Assembly (NCBI RefSeq): GCF_021155775.2
Contig: NC_060234.1
Coordinates: forward strand, 15,055,871 to 15,119,870
DNA from: Neodiprion pinetum
Lineage: Eukaryota; Arthropoda; Insecta; Hymenoptera; Diprionidae
DNA: 64,000 bases
Reading direction: 5' to 3'
Part shown: positions 44,240 to 56,918 of the stretch, in pieces
How the letters are laid out: the number at the start of each line of letters is the position of its first letter
How positions within the stretch are numbered: position 1 is the first letter of the stretch
Position numbers and translations under genes: made by a program
The notes under the pieces: generated by a model
What the model was told of the DNA's origin: nothing
What the model saw: the letters and a program-made list of their open reading frames with translations, nothing else
Database searches by the model: none

Positions 44240-44590
44240 GGTGAAACTTATTCGAGGGTCGACGCATCCGCAAATTCCACTTGGTTGTACTGACCACCAG
44301 GTATCTCACGAGCAGTCGATCCTCCTCGGTAGCACATGTTCCATGTTCTGGAACAGAACGTCGTCCACGCAAAGGACTTTCGCCATCTATGCTGGGAGGA
44401 ACACGCTGAACGTACCATCGATGTCGATAGCTACCCGTTGTCCGAACCGTGTTCGTACTCTCCTAATGCTTCTAACTCCGTAATTTTTGAACATCTCCAA
44501 GTCTGCCAGCTTCCTTGTCTGTAGAAATTCCTCTAGTATACAAATTTTGTTGAGTTTGGTGAGATCCATTTTTTGGACAGTTTTTTTCAC
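44240..44590 (-). pseudogene. Polinton small protein with VFLPAR motif
   Basis: Minus-strand frame MKKTVQKMDLTKLN ... RSIRRVRTRFGQRVAIDIDG, FSVFLPA, then after a stop VLFRNM-like and PGGQYNQVEFADA pieces in another frame. The pattern (RRVxTRFGxxVxxxxxGxFxVFLPxR) belongs to a small putative DNA-binding protein found in insect Polintons. Exact function unknown. Confidence 0.5.
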
Positions 44591-46404
44591 TTCGTGCCTT
44601 TACTCTTTCTTAAAGTTCAAATACTTCAACTTTTCAATTATTTTGTTGAGTTGAGATTATTGATCAATAATATTTCACAAGTTTTTGATATTTTTCAAGA
44701 ATATGTCAATTCGCTGTCATAGTTCTCTTTGTTTCGAAGTGCTTTTCACCAGCTCAGATGTAAGACTAACGTTCTGACATGGAATTTTGACTTTTAAAGC
44801 CTTATTTCTCCCATCAAGTGTGAAATCCCTTAGAAAGTACTAGAAGCTTTATCAGCTATAGAAGAAATGTCTGCGAAACTTTCCAAAATTCGTCGTTGCA
44901 CCGAAATCTTTTGACCGCGGGCCGCTCAACGTGAAGTCAAATATCGCCAGACGATTTCAAGAATTGTTTGTCAGCCTAAATTCGTTCAGGGTCGTTGCAT
45001 GAGCTTCCCAACGTCGTACCTTCCCCTCGAAACCTGTCGATCGTCAGAGAATGTTCTCGAACCTTCTGGAAGCTCTCAAAACTTGACTCGTGCAAACATT
45101 CTCGGTCGAACATCCGAGGATTAACGGAGGGCGCTTGGTAATTTATAAGTTACTTGATCCCGCTCGATGAGCATGATAACCGGGAACGCTATTTTTCTGG
45201 TATGGGTAAGATCTAAAGTAATTGATAGCTCATTTCAAGCACTTTTTACCGACGTAGAACGCACAAGGGATAAAATCTACGGCAGTTTCGAAGATTTTTC
45301 ACCAACCATCATGATCATTTGGGGGATTTTCTACCAACGATCATGGTCATTTAGGAGATGTTTTTACCGACGATCGATCGGCAGAGCACATTTTATCTTA
45401 CGACGGGTGGGGGTAACCTTCAAGGGTTTGCGTCTGGGCAAGTTTGCCAGTAAAGGTATTTCTACACAGAACCTACATGGCTATACTACTCGGACGAGAT
45501 GGGTTTACGATCCGACTACTCGCATCTATTGCTCATACCTGCGACGCAATGGGTCCTTTTTCTCTACCTCTGAATGATTACAAATGTACTGCAGCAAACT
45601 TGACCGGCCTCATTGGTTGAGAACTGTTTCTTAGCATGACGTGCATGACGTTATTCATCTCCGATTTGGCAGATTTTGAGTTTATATTCGTTTCGCCGTA
45701 TCCGAATAATGATATCACAACACCTGAAAATAACGGAAAATAGTGAAGCAAATTTTTCAAATGGTTACTCGACTCCGTGAAAAATAAGGTCACACTTAAT
45801 CTCCGGGAACTGACGATGCTACCATTTAGCGACATTCAGCGATCAAACTGTGAGGTCATGCCAGAATATTACTATCGTCCAAATTAACGTCAGGCTCAAA
45901 AGAATCACTTTTATCGAGAATTTCTTCTTTCACCTCTACGTCGACGACGTCCTCAATCTTTTCAGTAATTGAGAACCGTGCTCGTTCGCATGGCATTCCG
46001 CCACCCTAACTATCCTTCCCAATGTATTTGCTCAGAGAGAGGACAACGAGGCGTTTTGTCAAATCTTCAAATTCAGTGAAGCTCGTTGGCTCCGTGAGCA
46101 ATACTAAAGTGGAGAGATAACATTTTTTGGCTCCAGGATTCAATCCCAAACAAAATTTCAACGCAACACAAAATGTATGTAATACATATATCTAAACGTA
46201 TGAGGCATTTGGAAATTTTAACCACAGGCTGATTAAAAATTGAAGAATAACACGTAACAAGTAATTCCTGAGATTCACGCATTGACAGAAGGATTTAACA
46301 ATAGCATTTAGTAAAGCTTTATCAAAAACAGATAACACTCTTGGTGGTATTGGAAAATGTGGCTAACGCTTTTTACCAATTCTCAATAATTCAAATATCC
46401 AATA
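44591..46404. other. Unassigned sequence
   Basis: Frames at 45167-45577 (plus) and 45578-45835 (minus) carry no recognisable domain. A short imperfect repeat (ccaaccatcatgatcattt / ccaacgatcatggtcattt) lies at 45303-45351. Possibly more decayed Polinton or intergenic DNA. Confidence 0.3.
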
Positions 46405-46818
46405 TTAGATCGCATTTGCATTTTGAAAGGGACTCAACATTTGGAAGTCAAGCAGTTTGTAAGTCGGCGTACGCGTAACTGCCTGATAGAGATAAACATG
46501 GGAACATTCATCGCCGTTTGGTAAAAGTAATTTAGTCACCAACAAGCCAGTGGCATCGATGTATAGAATTTCGTGATAATGCATGTACACCGCTAAATAG
46601 TGTACACTGCTAAATAGGAGTAAGCACAGTAATGGACGAAAAACGGAACATGACCAACGGCGTGAATATCTCCTGCATAATCGGTATATCTTATACTCTG
46701 GAAACTGGAAATTGAACATGTGCCATCTCGAACATATCATTATGCCATACCCGCGCAAGATTGAATATTTCGCGACATCAGTGGAGCTGGGTTTTAATTT
46801 GAAGGAAAAACGCCACAC
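46405..46818 (-). pseudogene. DDE transposase fragment (YIDATG family)
   Basis: The C-terminal half of the 137-codon minus frame reads HEILYIDATGLLVTKL, SHVYLYQAVT and LLDFQMLSPFQNANAI. This matches the first-Asp region (YIDATGxxV...HIYLYQxV...QMLS) of a MULE/KDZ-like transposase family seen in many insect genomes. The rest of the gene is not visible. Superfamily uncertain. Confidence 0.55.
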
Positions 46819-47027
46819 AGAGTATTGTAAAATGTCTAAAAAATGTAAGACGAGTTGCGGCGTTCAAGCCCCGAGTTGCTGGTCGGTGCTTTGGACTCGG
46901 GCCCGGCGACACCTCGACAAGATTTTCTGCAGTTTCCCTTGTCCCTCGTGCGAATGCGCGTGTTTCTACTGCTACTGCCTACCCTTACTATACTCTCTTC
47001 TTTCTCCTGTACATTGCAAATACGATT
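46819..47027 (+). other. GC-richer segment ending in AATAAA
   Basis: A Cys-rich frame (46712-47038) spans here, but its pattern is not a known zinc finger. The segment ends in gataaataaagaa near 47030, a poly(A)-signal-like sequence; it may be the 3' end of a decayed element. Confidence 0.3.
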
Positions 47028-47930
47028 GTGATAAATAAAGAATTATTATTCTTATCATTACTCGTGAAGTCGTACCTGAGTTATGGGTACTTTTACGTAA
47101 AACATAAGGAAGGAAGAATGTATAGACCTGCACGCCAACAAATATGGAGTACCCTAAGAAAGCGTCTTAGGCTCCGTACTATACCTTATATACAGTACCC
47201 CCTTACCAACAACGACGTCAATCACTGAAGCCACTTTTGCCGACAATACTGCCATCATCGCATGTAATCCAGACGCGGCTGCAGCCTCGCAATGCTTACA
47301 AGTAAACCTGAACAAGGTCCGCAAATGGCTAACCAGGTGGAGAATGAAAGCCAACGAAATCAAATCCATCCACATAACTTTCATACTCCAAAAAGAAACC
47401 TGCCCACCGGTATTTATGAACAGCAATGATATACTGCAAGCAGAGAACACGGAGTACCTCAACATGCACCTGGACCGCCAATTAATGTAGAAAATGAACA
47501 TCTTGACAATACGAAAACAAATTCACCTAAAACTTCATAGTATGTACTGAGTTATGAATCGGAAATTCAAACTTTCGGTGGAAAACAAAATTCAACTATA
47601 CAAGTCCATCCTCAAGCCAGTGTAGATCTACGCGATCCAACTGTGGGGGTCGCCATCGAATTCCAATATAGAGATCTTGAAAAGATTCCAAGCCAAGGTT
47701 CTGCGGAACATTATCGATGCGCTTTGGTTTGTTTCAAACAAGAGCATACGTAATGACCTAGATTTTCCACTAGTGAAGGAGGAAGTTACAAGATATGCTA
47801 CTAAATAAAAAGATAGACTGATCCTACATCCCAACCTCGTAGCACACCAGCTCCGTAGAAGCACAAGGATGTCCGGACTCAATAAATTCCGGCCTACAGA
47901 CCTGCTAACTCGATTTCGCAGAACCTAACC
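47028..47930 (+). pseudogene. Jockey-like LINE reverse transcriptase, C-terminal fragment
   Basis: Plus strand: LLVKSYLSYGYFYVKHKEG, then (stop for Gln) ESVLGSVLYLIYSTPLP, then ATFADNTAIIA where the usual FADD is FADN, LNKVRKWLTRWRMKANEIKS, YLNMHLDRQLM, LSVENKIQLYKSILKPV, IQLWGSPSNSNIEILKRFQAKVLR and IDALWFVSNKSIRNDL. This is the RT palm to thumb region of Jockey-clade LINEs. The 5' part is missing, several stops and one frameshift are present, and the ADD loss alone would kill activity. No poly(A) or target duplication found. Confidence 0.85.
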
Positions 47931-49156
47931 CCGCACCCCAACATCGATTACAGTGGTTGACCCCGCACCAACTTCAAGTACAGGTGTGAACCGATGAGCT
48001 ATCACCTCCAAGCTACAGACACACACACCATTTACTTACTGTCGCTGAGACATATTGTAAATACTCTGAGTAATGGAAAAAAAAATCGTCACGAAACATA
48101 TTTTTGAACTTTATTTGTCCCGTAGAGATCACGTCGGCTCTAGACCTGAGCACATACTTGATCGTGGAATTTCCTACTCTTTCTGATTCTGGCATCAAAA
48201 ATGGGGGTTCTCATTTGTTCTCAAACCAATCTTCATCTCAAAATGACCTTGAAGATGAGGTTCGGGGTCAAATCAAAAGTCGCCATTGAATCTCTTGTTG
48301 AAAATTACCTAAGATTCAATCGCAGTAATTTTTTCTTACACTGCACCTCGCGAGATTTCTAGGGGTTTCCATACTTTTTCCTCACCATGTATGCATTATC
48401 ATTACTTACGTAATATATTATACATGTCATTTTCTCTCTGTACATCATGCTCTTCTATATACATTAGGAATATGATACATAAAGAATTCTAAAAGTCTAC
48501 GTTAATGTCTTACTTGCAGAAGTTAATGCTTAGGCCCGCGGCACTGCGCTGCAAGAATTTGATTTCTTGCCCCCTGCCTTCGTGAAGCGTCGTTTTTCTA
48601 AATTTTTGAGTTACTTACGTACAAAGCCTCCAATTATGCAAATTTGGCAAAATCGATAATGAGGAAAGATTAAAATTATACCATAACTGGAGTTGTTATA
48701 CAAATAAAATAGGGTTCTTGAGCGAAAATGAATTTCCAAACAGGCGAAAATTAATAGGCAATTAAAAATGTTATTCATTTACAATACGTGTTTCAAGTTG
48801 GAAGTCAGAAACAAGACTATTTTTACAATAATCTGGGTTGACGGAGCGACATTATTTAACGTATTTGATGACTTTTGTACGTCCGTTATCTATGAAGGCT
48901 ACTAGATCAGAAAGAAGAGCAAAAGCTTAATCTCTTCCTTTATAACAACATGATTTTTACTATAGTTAGTAATTATTTGCCCTGACCTCTTTGCCTTCAT
49001 AAAACAAACCAGAGATAAATAGCTCTTCGACGAACCGGCTGAAGCAGTTCTGCATTATATTCACAATTCAATGAATCGTAAAATGATAGTACAAGCGTAA
49101 CTTCTTGATTGCCCCTAAATTCTATTTTTTTCCAGTAAAACGAGGTAAAAGCGATC
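47931..49156. other. Intergenic sequence, nothing recognised
   Basis: AT-rich, without long frames or repeats. A weak AATAAAG at 48478 only. Confidence 0.45.
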
Positions 49157-49160
49157 CTTG

Positions 49161-51102
49161 TGTTACGTGGGAGTGAGAGTGTACTGAGCAGTGGTAGTTA
49201 ATGATTAATTGGATAATCAAGCTCCCACGTAACGACAATGAATAAATATTAAAACTAAGAAAGACCTACCTTTCGATAAGCCGGTAATTTGTAGGATCGT
49301 GTTGCTGTAGTCCTGTACAGGTCTGTGAGGTTTGTTTAAATTGTTGAGGCAATTTTATAATAATGAAAATGGGAAAAAGGTCGTTCCAAATAAATGGTTT
49401 AATATGATTTAACTGGTAAAAGATGAAGTATACTCTCTATGATTTGGTGATTGAAATGTCTGATAACAATGAATGGTGATAATGACATAAAAGCCGAAAG
49501 TGACAATTTATAAAGCGTTTGAGTTCATATAACGATCCACGCCGACGGACGAATTTATATTCGAATGCAGAGAAGCTGCAGAATCACTAAATTTGATCGT
49601 TTGCGGGTTTTGGCAAATTATGTGTTCTTCTATTTTAAAGGATATTATTGTTTGGTACCAGGAACATCTACTCTGAACGATGGTTATAACTAGCTGGTCG
49701 TGATTATTCGATATTGTATCTCTCTTTTTAGATTATCTTGAATCAATTATATATCCTGTTGTTGATTCTTGTCTGTTAAATCTTGGAAACAATAAGTATG
49801 ATTTAATTGGGGGTAGTGAAGCTAACCACCAATTCTAGACTTAATTTTGAATGAAAAGTACTGAAGTAGATTTTGATTATAAAGGTGAAACAAGAATTCG
49901 TTTAATTTCGAAGATTAACACTCGGATTGACTTAGCTTTAGGTGAATCGGTCGACGAGATTGAGAGTCGTCGGATCGTGTCGGTCTGCGTCGGTAGAATG
50001 CTGGACCAGGGGCCTCACCTCAAATTTGGAAGAGTTGATCAATCGAATGATGTTGAACGTCGGTCACTTAGTCTTTTTAGATTTAGAATGATATCTTGTT
50101 AACGAAAGTTATAGTTGAAAGTGTCAATTTTCTGATTTTGATATATGTTAAAGATGATTCCAAAGATTATTTATTAAAACGCTCGTGTAATTATTATTAT
50201 TAGCACTTAAAATTACCTGATTTGGTTGAATCAGGGCCAAACTCAATTTAATTACGGAAAATGGAATGGCATAAAAATGTCTATTCTCGAAATAATGAGA
50301 TTTAGTAAAGCACAGAAAAGATGGAAACGTAGAAGATAGTGAGTCTTTTGCAGCTAACAGAATAACTGAATGCTCGAATTTGACGAATTAGCGCGAGACT
50401 TTAGGCCGGTCACAACTGAGATTTTCCGAACGCTACTAATGCTCAAGAAGGGCTAATACGGGTTGACGTCCACGCACCTCGCGACTTGACAGACGAAAGA
50501 CATGGCTTCTTGGGCCTGAGGGTCCAAGGAGCTGCAGTTGTAATAAGTTACAACGGTAATTAGCCAATGAGGTGCGAGGGCGACCTCCTGGTGCCCAAAT
50601 CCACATGGTCAGCGTTACTTCATGCTTTTCGACGATGTTCCGACGATTCTCAATCTCGTCGGTGACACATTAAAAATATGAACAAGAGATATTTACATAC
50701 AATGTTTACACATTCATTCATACATCCTAATAAGTAATCTTTCTTTAATTTGGTGTTTCCAAAGGTAGTGGTTTATCCTAGTTATTGGTTATAGTTTCAA
50801 CTTAAAAGAGGGATATTTCCAGACTGAGCGCTACTGATGCTAATTCAGCAGTCCCTCATCTCCGTTCTTGGTACCAGTAAAATAGAAGAAAGTCGAACAT
50901 TATACTAGGGATCATTGTTGGTCTCTACGTGACTTTTGCCGGGAGGGGTGGAACTCGCCGGTTCAGGCAATACGATATTTTAATGTTGTTTATGGCCGTA
51001 ACCGTTACGGTGTTGAAAGTTAATTGTGAGAATCACTTCCACATGTTGAGGGTCATATAGATTTTGAAAAGGGTACGCCGAAGCAATGTGCCGGACGTAA
51101 CA
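49161..51102. mobile_element. Solo LTR, 1.9 kb
   Basis: Perfect 8-bp inverted ends TGTTACGT (49161-49168) and ACGTAACA (51095-51102) and a 4-bp target duplication CTTG (49157-49160 and 51103-51106). No coding domain inside; the frame at 49851-50102 looks incidental. This is the expected product of LTR-LTR recombination. The internal copy of its own start complement (gctcccacgtaacg at 49221-49234) creates a small terminal hairpin-like inverted repeat. Superfamily not determined. Confidence 0.75.
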
Positions 51103-51578
51103 CTTGTTTAGTTTGATTTGCATTTTATTATACTTTGGGTAATCAACGCAAATAGTATAGCCGTTTTGGCTGTCAATTATTCATATTATGCAGTTGGAGT
51201 AAGGTTCGTGCCATCATAACTAATTCAAGCTGTAAAACAAAAAATACATTAAATAAATATCACCTGCAAGATTAGACTGGGTGAAAAAAAATTATGTTGG
51301 TTCTTTTTTCGTTGGGTCCAAATGAAAAATTTATATTCTTAATATAAAATGGAGTTCTGTAAAAGCGGGCTAGCCTCCCAAGCAGCACACTTGCTTCGTT
51401 TTGTAGCTGCTTTATCACAATGAAAAAGTTAATGATATATGTGGTTGGGTAAATAACTGATATGTTACATGTGCCCTTCAAGGTACGTTGACGTTAGTGT
51501 AACCGCTACATGAAAATTTGATGTTAAATTCACATAACAGATGTTACGTAACATTTGGGTCGCCAAGCATTCGTCTTT
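51103..51578. other. Intergenic sequence, nothing recognised
   Basis: AT-rich. The minus frame 51272-51481 has no known motif. Confidence 0.4.
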
Positions 51579-51840
51579 GTGTGGTTCAAAGAATTGATAC
51601 ATCTGTCACATAATGACGTGTACATAAATAAAATATCTTGTCGTTAACATCATAGATATGTATCAACGGATTCATTCTAGTGTGTTTCAAAGTATTTGCA
51701 TTCTCGTTACATAATTATTTTTATGTAATGATTATAGACCATTGCTAACGTACTTCATATATTCGAGCGGTTCTTTTTTTGTGTTTTTCAAAGAATTGAT
51801 ATTCTCATGACATAATTATGTTTACTTGAGAAAAATCTGC
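51579..51840 (+). repeat. Degenerate ~100-bp tandem repeat, three units
   Basis: Units begin near 51580, 51681 and 51780, each with gtg(g/t)(t)tcaaag...ttgatattct...ttacataatt-like sequence. Similarity is modest and tapers, so the array is old. Confidence 0.5.
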
Positions 51841-53272
51841 AGCTTAATTTATACATATATATTAGGTTCGTCCTTGTTTGGAGTGTTTCCGAATTTTCCT
51901 GCGGGCAGGGCGGAAAAAGTTCGCACATAAATTAATGAAAAAGTACGCGAAATGGGGAGCCTGTAAGCCAACCCTAAGTACTCCCGACAAGGCCATGAAT
52001 TTTCCCATGTAAGGGTCTAGCCGAATAAGAATGGTGAATCTGCTTCCACCGAATTTTGTGGCACCGATTTTTTCCCAAATTCCTAACCTGAAGAAAAAAT
52101 TTTGTGCACAATTACAGTTTTCTACATCAATTTCGAGGGGTTTTTCTGACGAAAAAACGTGTTTTTTCGATTTTTGCAGTCATTAAATACTAAGAGGTGA
52201 CCGAAAAATCTAAAAAAATTCTTAAAAATCAGAGACATGTTGAGATTTATGGAAAAAGTATTTGCAACTCTTTTTTATGCTGAAGCCTATTATTATTCAT
52301 CGAATCTTCCTTTAAAAAATATATTTCATAGTGTATATATTTTGCTACTATTATGACAAAAATTGACGTGATTCTACTAATAATTCCCTGCAAATTAAAA
52401 AAAAAAGTTTCAAAATTCGGCCTGCAACACATTGAAAAAAAATAAAACGACAAAAATTTCACATTTTCCGATAAGAATCCATAGATAAATCATTCTTTCG
52501 GTTAAATTATCGGGTGATCATGGCTGGAGTAGTTATGAGACATAACAAACAGATGTAAACAATATGATTTTTACGCTGATTTTGGATATGTTGGAATTTT
52601 CTACGTCGGTTAACAAGGTTGAAATGGAGTTTGTTCGATTTTTTACAATGACATGGATAAAAAAATCAGCACAGCTGTTGGTAAGCTGCACAGCTCAAGT
52701 GGCGCCGCCAGTGTGAATGTATTGAACGGCATTGAACCTCGAAATCGATCTAGATACTTCGGATACCAGGTCCATTTTCCTACTTATTTCTTTATTTCAC
52801 CATCGTGACAGAGTGAATCATTTGTCTCATCCTATACAACTAAATTGACACACGTCGTTATCAAATGTGTGGTGCACGCACGGCATGCGCATCGACTTTT
52901 CGGGATATAGCGCGCAACTGAGCGCACGAAACTTCTATTTCCCAAACAGCGAAAACGAGGCGCGCGTACCTTCTCGACGTAACGGGTGAGCGCGAGACGT
53001 AGCACAGTGGTCCCAAATCCCAAATCGCTGGACAAAAATCGAAAAATAAAGTTTATATTCAAGGAATTTTACCTGTAGGGTCAGGTAGAGGGGTATTTCG
53101 GGGAACCGTCTCAAGGGTCGGTAGGTTGCAGATGTTGCATTCAGCCGGTGTGATCTCATTAGTAATCGAGCGCTCGAGCAGGGAGCGTCAGTCGTGCGCT
53201 ACGCTCTAAAACTTCGGCTGTGTTAAAAGTGCAATAACTTCGAGTAGAATTCAGATATTTCAATTCTACAAA

Positions 53273-55853
53273 ATGGAATCTTCTCCTGGGAGTGAGTACA
53301 TTATCTATATCGGTACAGTTTTTCATATCAACCTCACTCCAAGCAACAAAAAATGTAAACATCTACAGTGTATTTACGTGCCCGCGACGAAAAAAAATTA
53401 TGTTTACATAGAGTAAAAGTTAATAATTGAACATAATTAGGTGACCGGACGGGTTTCATATCATTCTTTAGACTCTTGAGTATTACGTAACCAAAGATTA
53501 GCTGCCTAGGACTGCCTTTTTCATTGTTGTGAATTTTTTTATAAATAGACGTGGGGATTGACCTCAGGCTCAGCGGGCGGCGCGGCGCGCGGCGTACGGT
53601 ATGGCACGAAGTCAAGGGATTATTTCCTCCAAATTTGTTGCTCAAAAATGTTGATTACAATATTATTATCGTATTGTTTACAGCGTTGTAGTATTATTAT
53701 TAATTCTCTAAAATTATATATTGTCATCCCATTATTGAATTCTTTTTTTCTAGGTTCGCACACAGTGAAGTTCGCTACACTCGCGAGGAAATATTTCGCT
53801 CAGTTAAGAAGCATTTGAACGACAATGCGAAGGAAGCTCACGAAGTCATCGAGAATCATTCGTCTCAAAAACTATGCTGCTCGTACACGTTATCAAAGAC
53901 TGAGAAACAAACGATTCGTCAATTATTGCACTCCATGCGAACGAAGTGGCAAAAAGCTAGGAGGGCCGAGGCTGTGTTTCTTCAAAATAATACGGATTGG
54001 TTGAGCAGATTCGCCGTCTTCGGGAACAATGAGGTCGGCAACTCTATAGAAAAAGAAAAATCACCTGCAGTTCGCGTTCGTGGTCGTCCTACGAAAAGCT
54101 TTGAGAACTCGGGCGAACGGACGAAACGAAGAAAAATCTTAAATATATGTAACCGGTCCAGTACCAAAGAGCTTGCCCTTGCCACTCAGATGAATCTTCG
54201 AGCTGAAGGAAAATTGAATGCCGCAAAAGTAATTCAAGATGTTACCGTGGGTAGTCCTACTAGAGCTTCGAAATGCAGGCAATATTTACGTACTGTTTCA
54301 GCAGATTATTATCCCGATGATGCTGCTCTGTCTCTAGTGATTGAGTATCATATGTCCAAACATATGTATCAGGAAATTCGTTCCGGGGCGCTAGAACTTG
54401 ACTCGAAAATATATCCATCTTACAAATGTGTGCTGCAGGCCGAAAAAAAATGTTATCCGCCTAAAGATGATGTAACCATAACTGGAAGTAGGGCAGAAGT
54501 GAAGCTTCAAGCACTGTTGGATCACACAACGAGCCGCATATTGTCAGTGCAAAAAGACGATTTGACTTGCCTCTCATCCGATAAAATTTCTGAAACGAAT
54601 TCGATTTGCAAATGGGGATGTGACGGGGCATCCGGGCAAAGCACTTTTAAACAAAAATTCAGCAATGACGATAGAGGTAAATCGGATGCGACCATTGTTT
54701 TTAGTTCGCTTGTGCCACTGCAGCTCATGATGTTGATGAGGTGAACAACAAAGACATAATTATTTGGCAAAATCCGCGACCCTCATCTTCTCGATTTTGT
54801 CGACCGATGAAAATCGAGTTCTTAAAAGAGACTGCGGAAGAAACGCGAGCTGAAGTAAACGGTATCCAAGAACAAATAAATCAGTTTCAATCTTTTCATA
54901 TGATTGTTAATGGAAAAGAAATTAATGTGATCTACAAATTAGCGTTAACAATGCTCGATGGAAAAGTTTGTAACTCAGTCACATCTACTAAATCTTCTCA
55001 ACTATGCTATCTTTGCGGCAGTACATCAAAAGAATTCGAAGACATCGACAAGATGTTGAAGAAAAAGATAAACGAAGATCATTTACAGTACGGAATATCT
55101 TCCCTGCGCGCCTGAATTCGGTTTTTTGAGTGCCTTTTACATATTTCGTACAAATTGAAAATTGAAAAGTGGTCCTCGAATAAGAAAAGCATCAAGGATC
55201 GTTAAAAAAATATACAAAAAGGTTTCCGGAAAAAATTGGGCCTTCTAATTGATCAGCCAAAACAAGGTTTCGGTAGTACAAACAACGGGAATACCGCCCG
55301 TCGTTTTTTTCAAAATTCAAGCATTTCTGCATCTATGACTGGACTAGATGAGGACCTAATAAAAAGATTCCACGTAATCTTACAAGTGATATCGTGCGGT
55401 ATTGAGATAAATGTACAGAAGTTTGAAGAATACGCTCTTGCTACAGCACGTAGATTCCTGCTATTATATGATTGGTACCATATGCCCACTACTATACACA
55501 AACTGTTAATTCACGGGGCGAAAATACTACAATTTCCGATGCTGCCAATGGGACAGATGTCAGAAGAAGCCCAGGAAGCTTGTAATAAATACATAAAATC
55601 ATTCCGACAAGATTTTTCCAGAAAATGTAGTAGGAAGGACAATATGGAAGATGTTTTCTCGCGGCTTTTGGTTTCGTCCGACCATGTCATTTCCAGTTTA
55701 CGTAAGCTGCCAGCAAAGGCAACCAAATCCTTATCACGCGAAGCAGTTGCGTTGTTGAAGTCAGCTAGTGTTCCTAATAACGAAGACGTTTCATCTAGTG
55801 ACTATAGCGATAGTGATGACGATAGTAATGCTGCAACTACAGATAGCGATTAA
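53273..55853 (+). pseudogene. Transib (RAG1-like) transposase, copy 2
   Basis: Exon 1 is 19 nt (ATGGAATCTTC...) with donor gtgagt at 53292, and the main exon starts after ttttctag at 53753; joining is one base out of phase with the long frame, so an indel near 53760-53790 is likely. Landmarks: CKWGCDGASGQSTFKQ (Asp 54622-54624), QLCYLCGSTSKE (zinc), GFGSTNNGNTARRFF, TIHKLLIHGAKIL (zinc His pair), AQEACNKYI (Glu 55575-55577). At the second catalytic position the Asp codon is AAC (Asn, 55284-55286), a single G-to-A change relative to copy 1. Further lesions: 1-nt deletion at ~54730 and stops at 55113 and ~55203. Confidence 0.92.
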
Positions 55854-56020
55854 TTTTCCCAATTTAAAAAATATGTTTGTTTATTAACTGTTTGTATTTA
55901 ACGTAATTTTTCATTGAATGAGTGAATATACTCGAATTTGTATTGTTTATTTCGATACTCTACCTATCTACTATATCCCACATACATATATTAGCATGTT
56001 CTTTTGTTCTTCCAAAATAG

Positions 56021-56430
56021 ATTCGTGTTCAGCGACCTCGAAAACCCCTGATTACCAGATTTCGTGAAGATTAATTCAATTTTGAAGAAAATTTTCCGCC
56101 ATTTTGGGCCGCCATCTTGTTTTTTGAAAATTTGACTTCAGATTCGGGTTCAGCAATCTCGAAAACCCCCGCGTACCAGATTTTTTGAGGATTAATTGAA
56201 TTTTGAAGAAAATTTTCCGCCATTTTTGGGCCGTCATCTTGTTTTTTGAAAATTTGACTTCAGATTCGTTTTCAGCAACCTCGAAAACCCCTGAGTACCA
56301 GATTTCTTGAAGAATAATTGAATTTTGAAGAAAATTTTTCGCCATTTTGGAGCCACTATCTTGTTTTTTGAAAATTTGACTTCAGATTCGGGTTCAGCAA
56401 ACTCGAAAACCTCCGGGCACCGCATTTTGT
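56021..56430 (+). repeat. 122-bp tandem repeat in the Transib 3' region
   Basis: Units start at about 56021, 56142, 56264 and 56386 (last partial), each with attcg..ttcagc, ctcgaaaaccccc, ttttgaagaaaattttccgc and catcttgttttttgaaaa. Transib copy 1 has a single related piece near 36598 (cagcgaccccaaaaaccccc). Confidence 0.85.
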
Positions 56431-56918
56431 AGCTATTACACAATACCTTCTATTTTTGGCCGAAGATTTGGGATTTGGGACCACTGCGCGCAGGGGACTT
56501 GTGTTACGCCGTGTTGTGTGTCCCCCACCACTCAGCAAAACGCCGCATATGTTTCTGAACGTAAATAAAAACATATAAGCGGAGCGCTCACGTGCGTGCT
56601 TAGTCATTTCACTTCACGATTTTAAGTCGTCAACTACGATCTGCTCAGTGAAAATATTCAGTGCAAGTCCTAGTCAGTGCTTAGCTACAAAGGTTAGAAT
56701 TTCTATTCACTCTATAGGATACTCGAGACAAAGAATGAAACAAAAATAGCCGTGCTGTTGGTAAGAATTTTATCAATGTTTCGTCCATCATTAAGCATGG
56801 GTCTCGCAGTGAAAACTAGATTTTCATACTAGAAGTTATGCACCCACACAACATCTTAATTTCAAGTTATTGGTTTCAGAATAACTTATGAGCGATTAAG
56901 CAACATCAGTAATATACC

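Larger units (their letters stand above)
53003..56488 (+). mobile_element. Transib transposon, copy 2
   Basis: 3486 bp. The left end CACAGTG (53003) and right end CGCAGTG share a 22-bp spacer with twice CCCAAAT, then ACAAAAATC on the left and CCAAAAATA on the right. Flanks CGTAG (52998-53002) and CGCAG (56489-56493) are a one-mismatch 5-bp target duplication. The transposase lies on the plus strand, and a 122-bp tandem repeat lies before the right end. It is inserted in the promoter region of SWIM copy B. Confidence 0.93.

Noticed and set aside
46712..47038. Cys-rich frame as a secreted or zinc-finger protein
   Set aside because: Cys spacing fits no family and the start overlaps an antisense transposase fragment.
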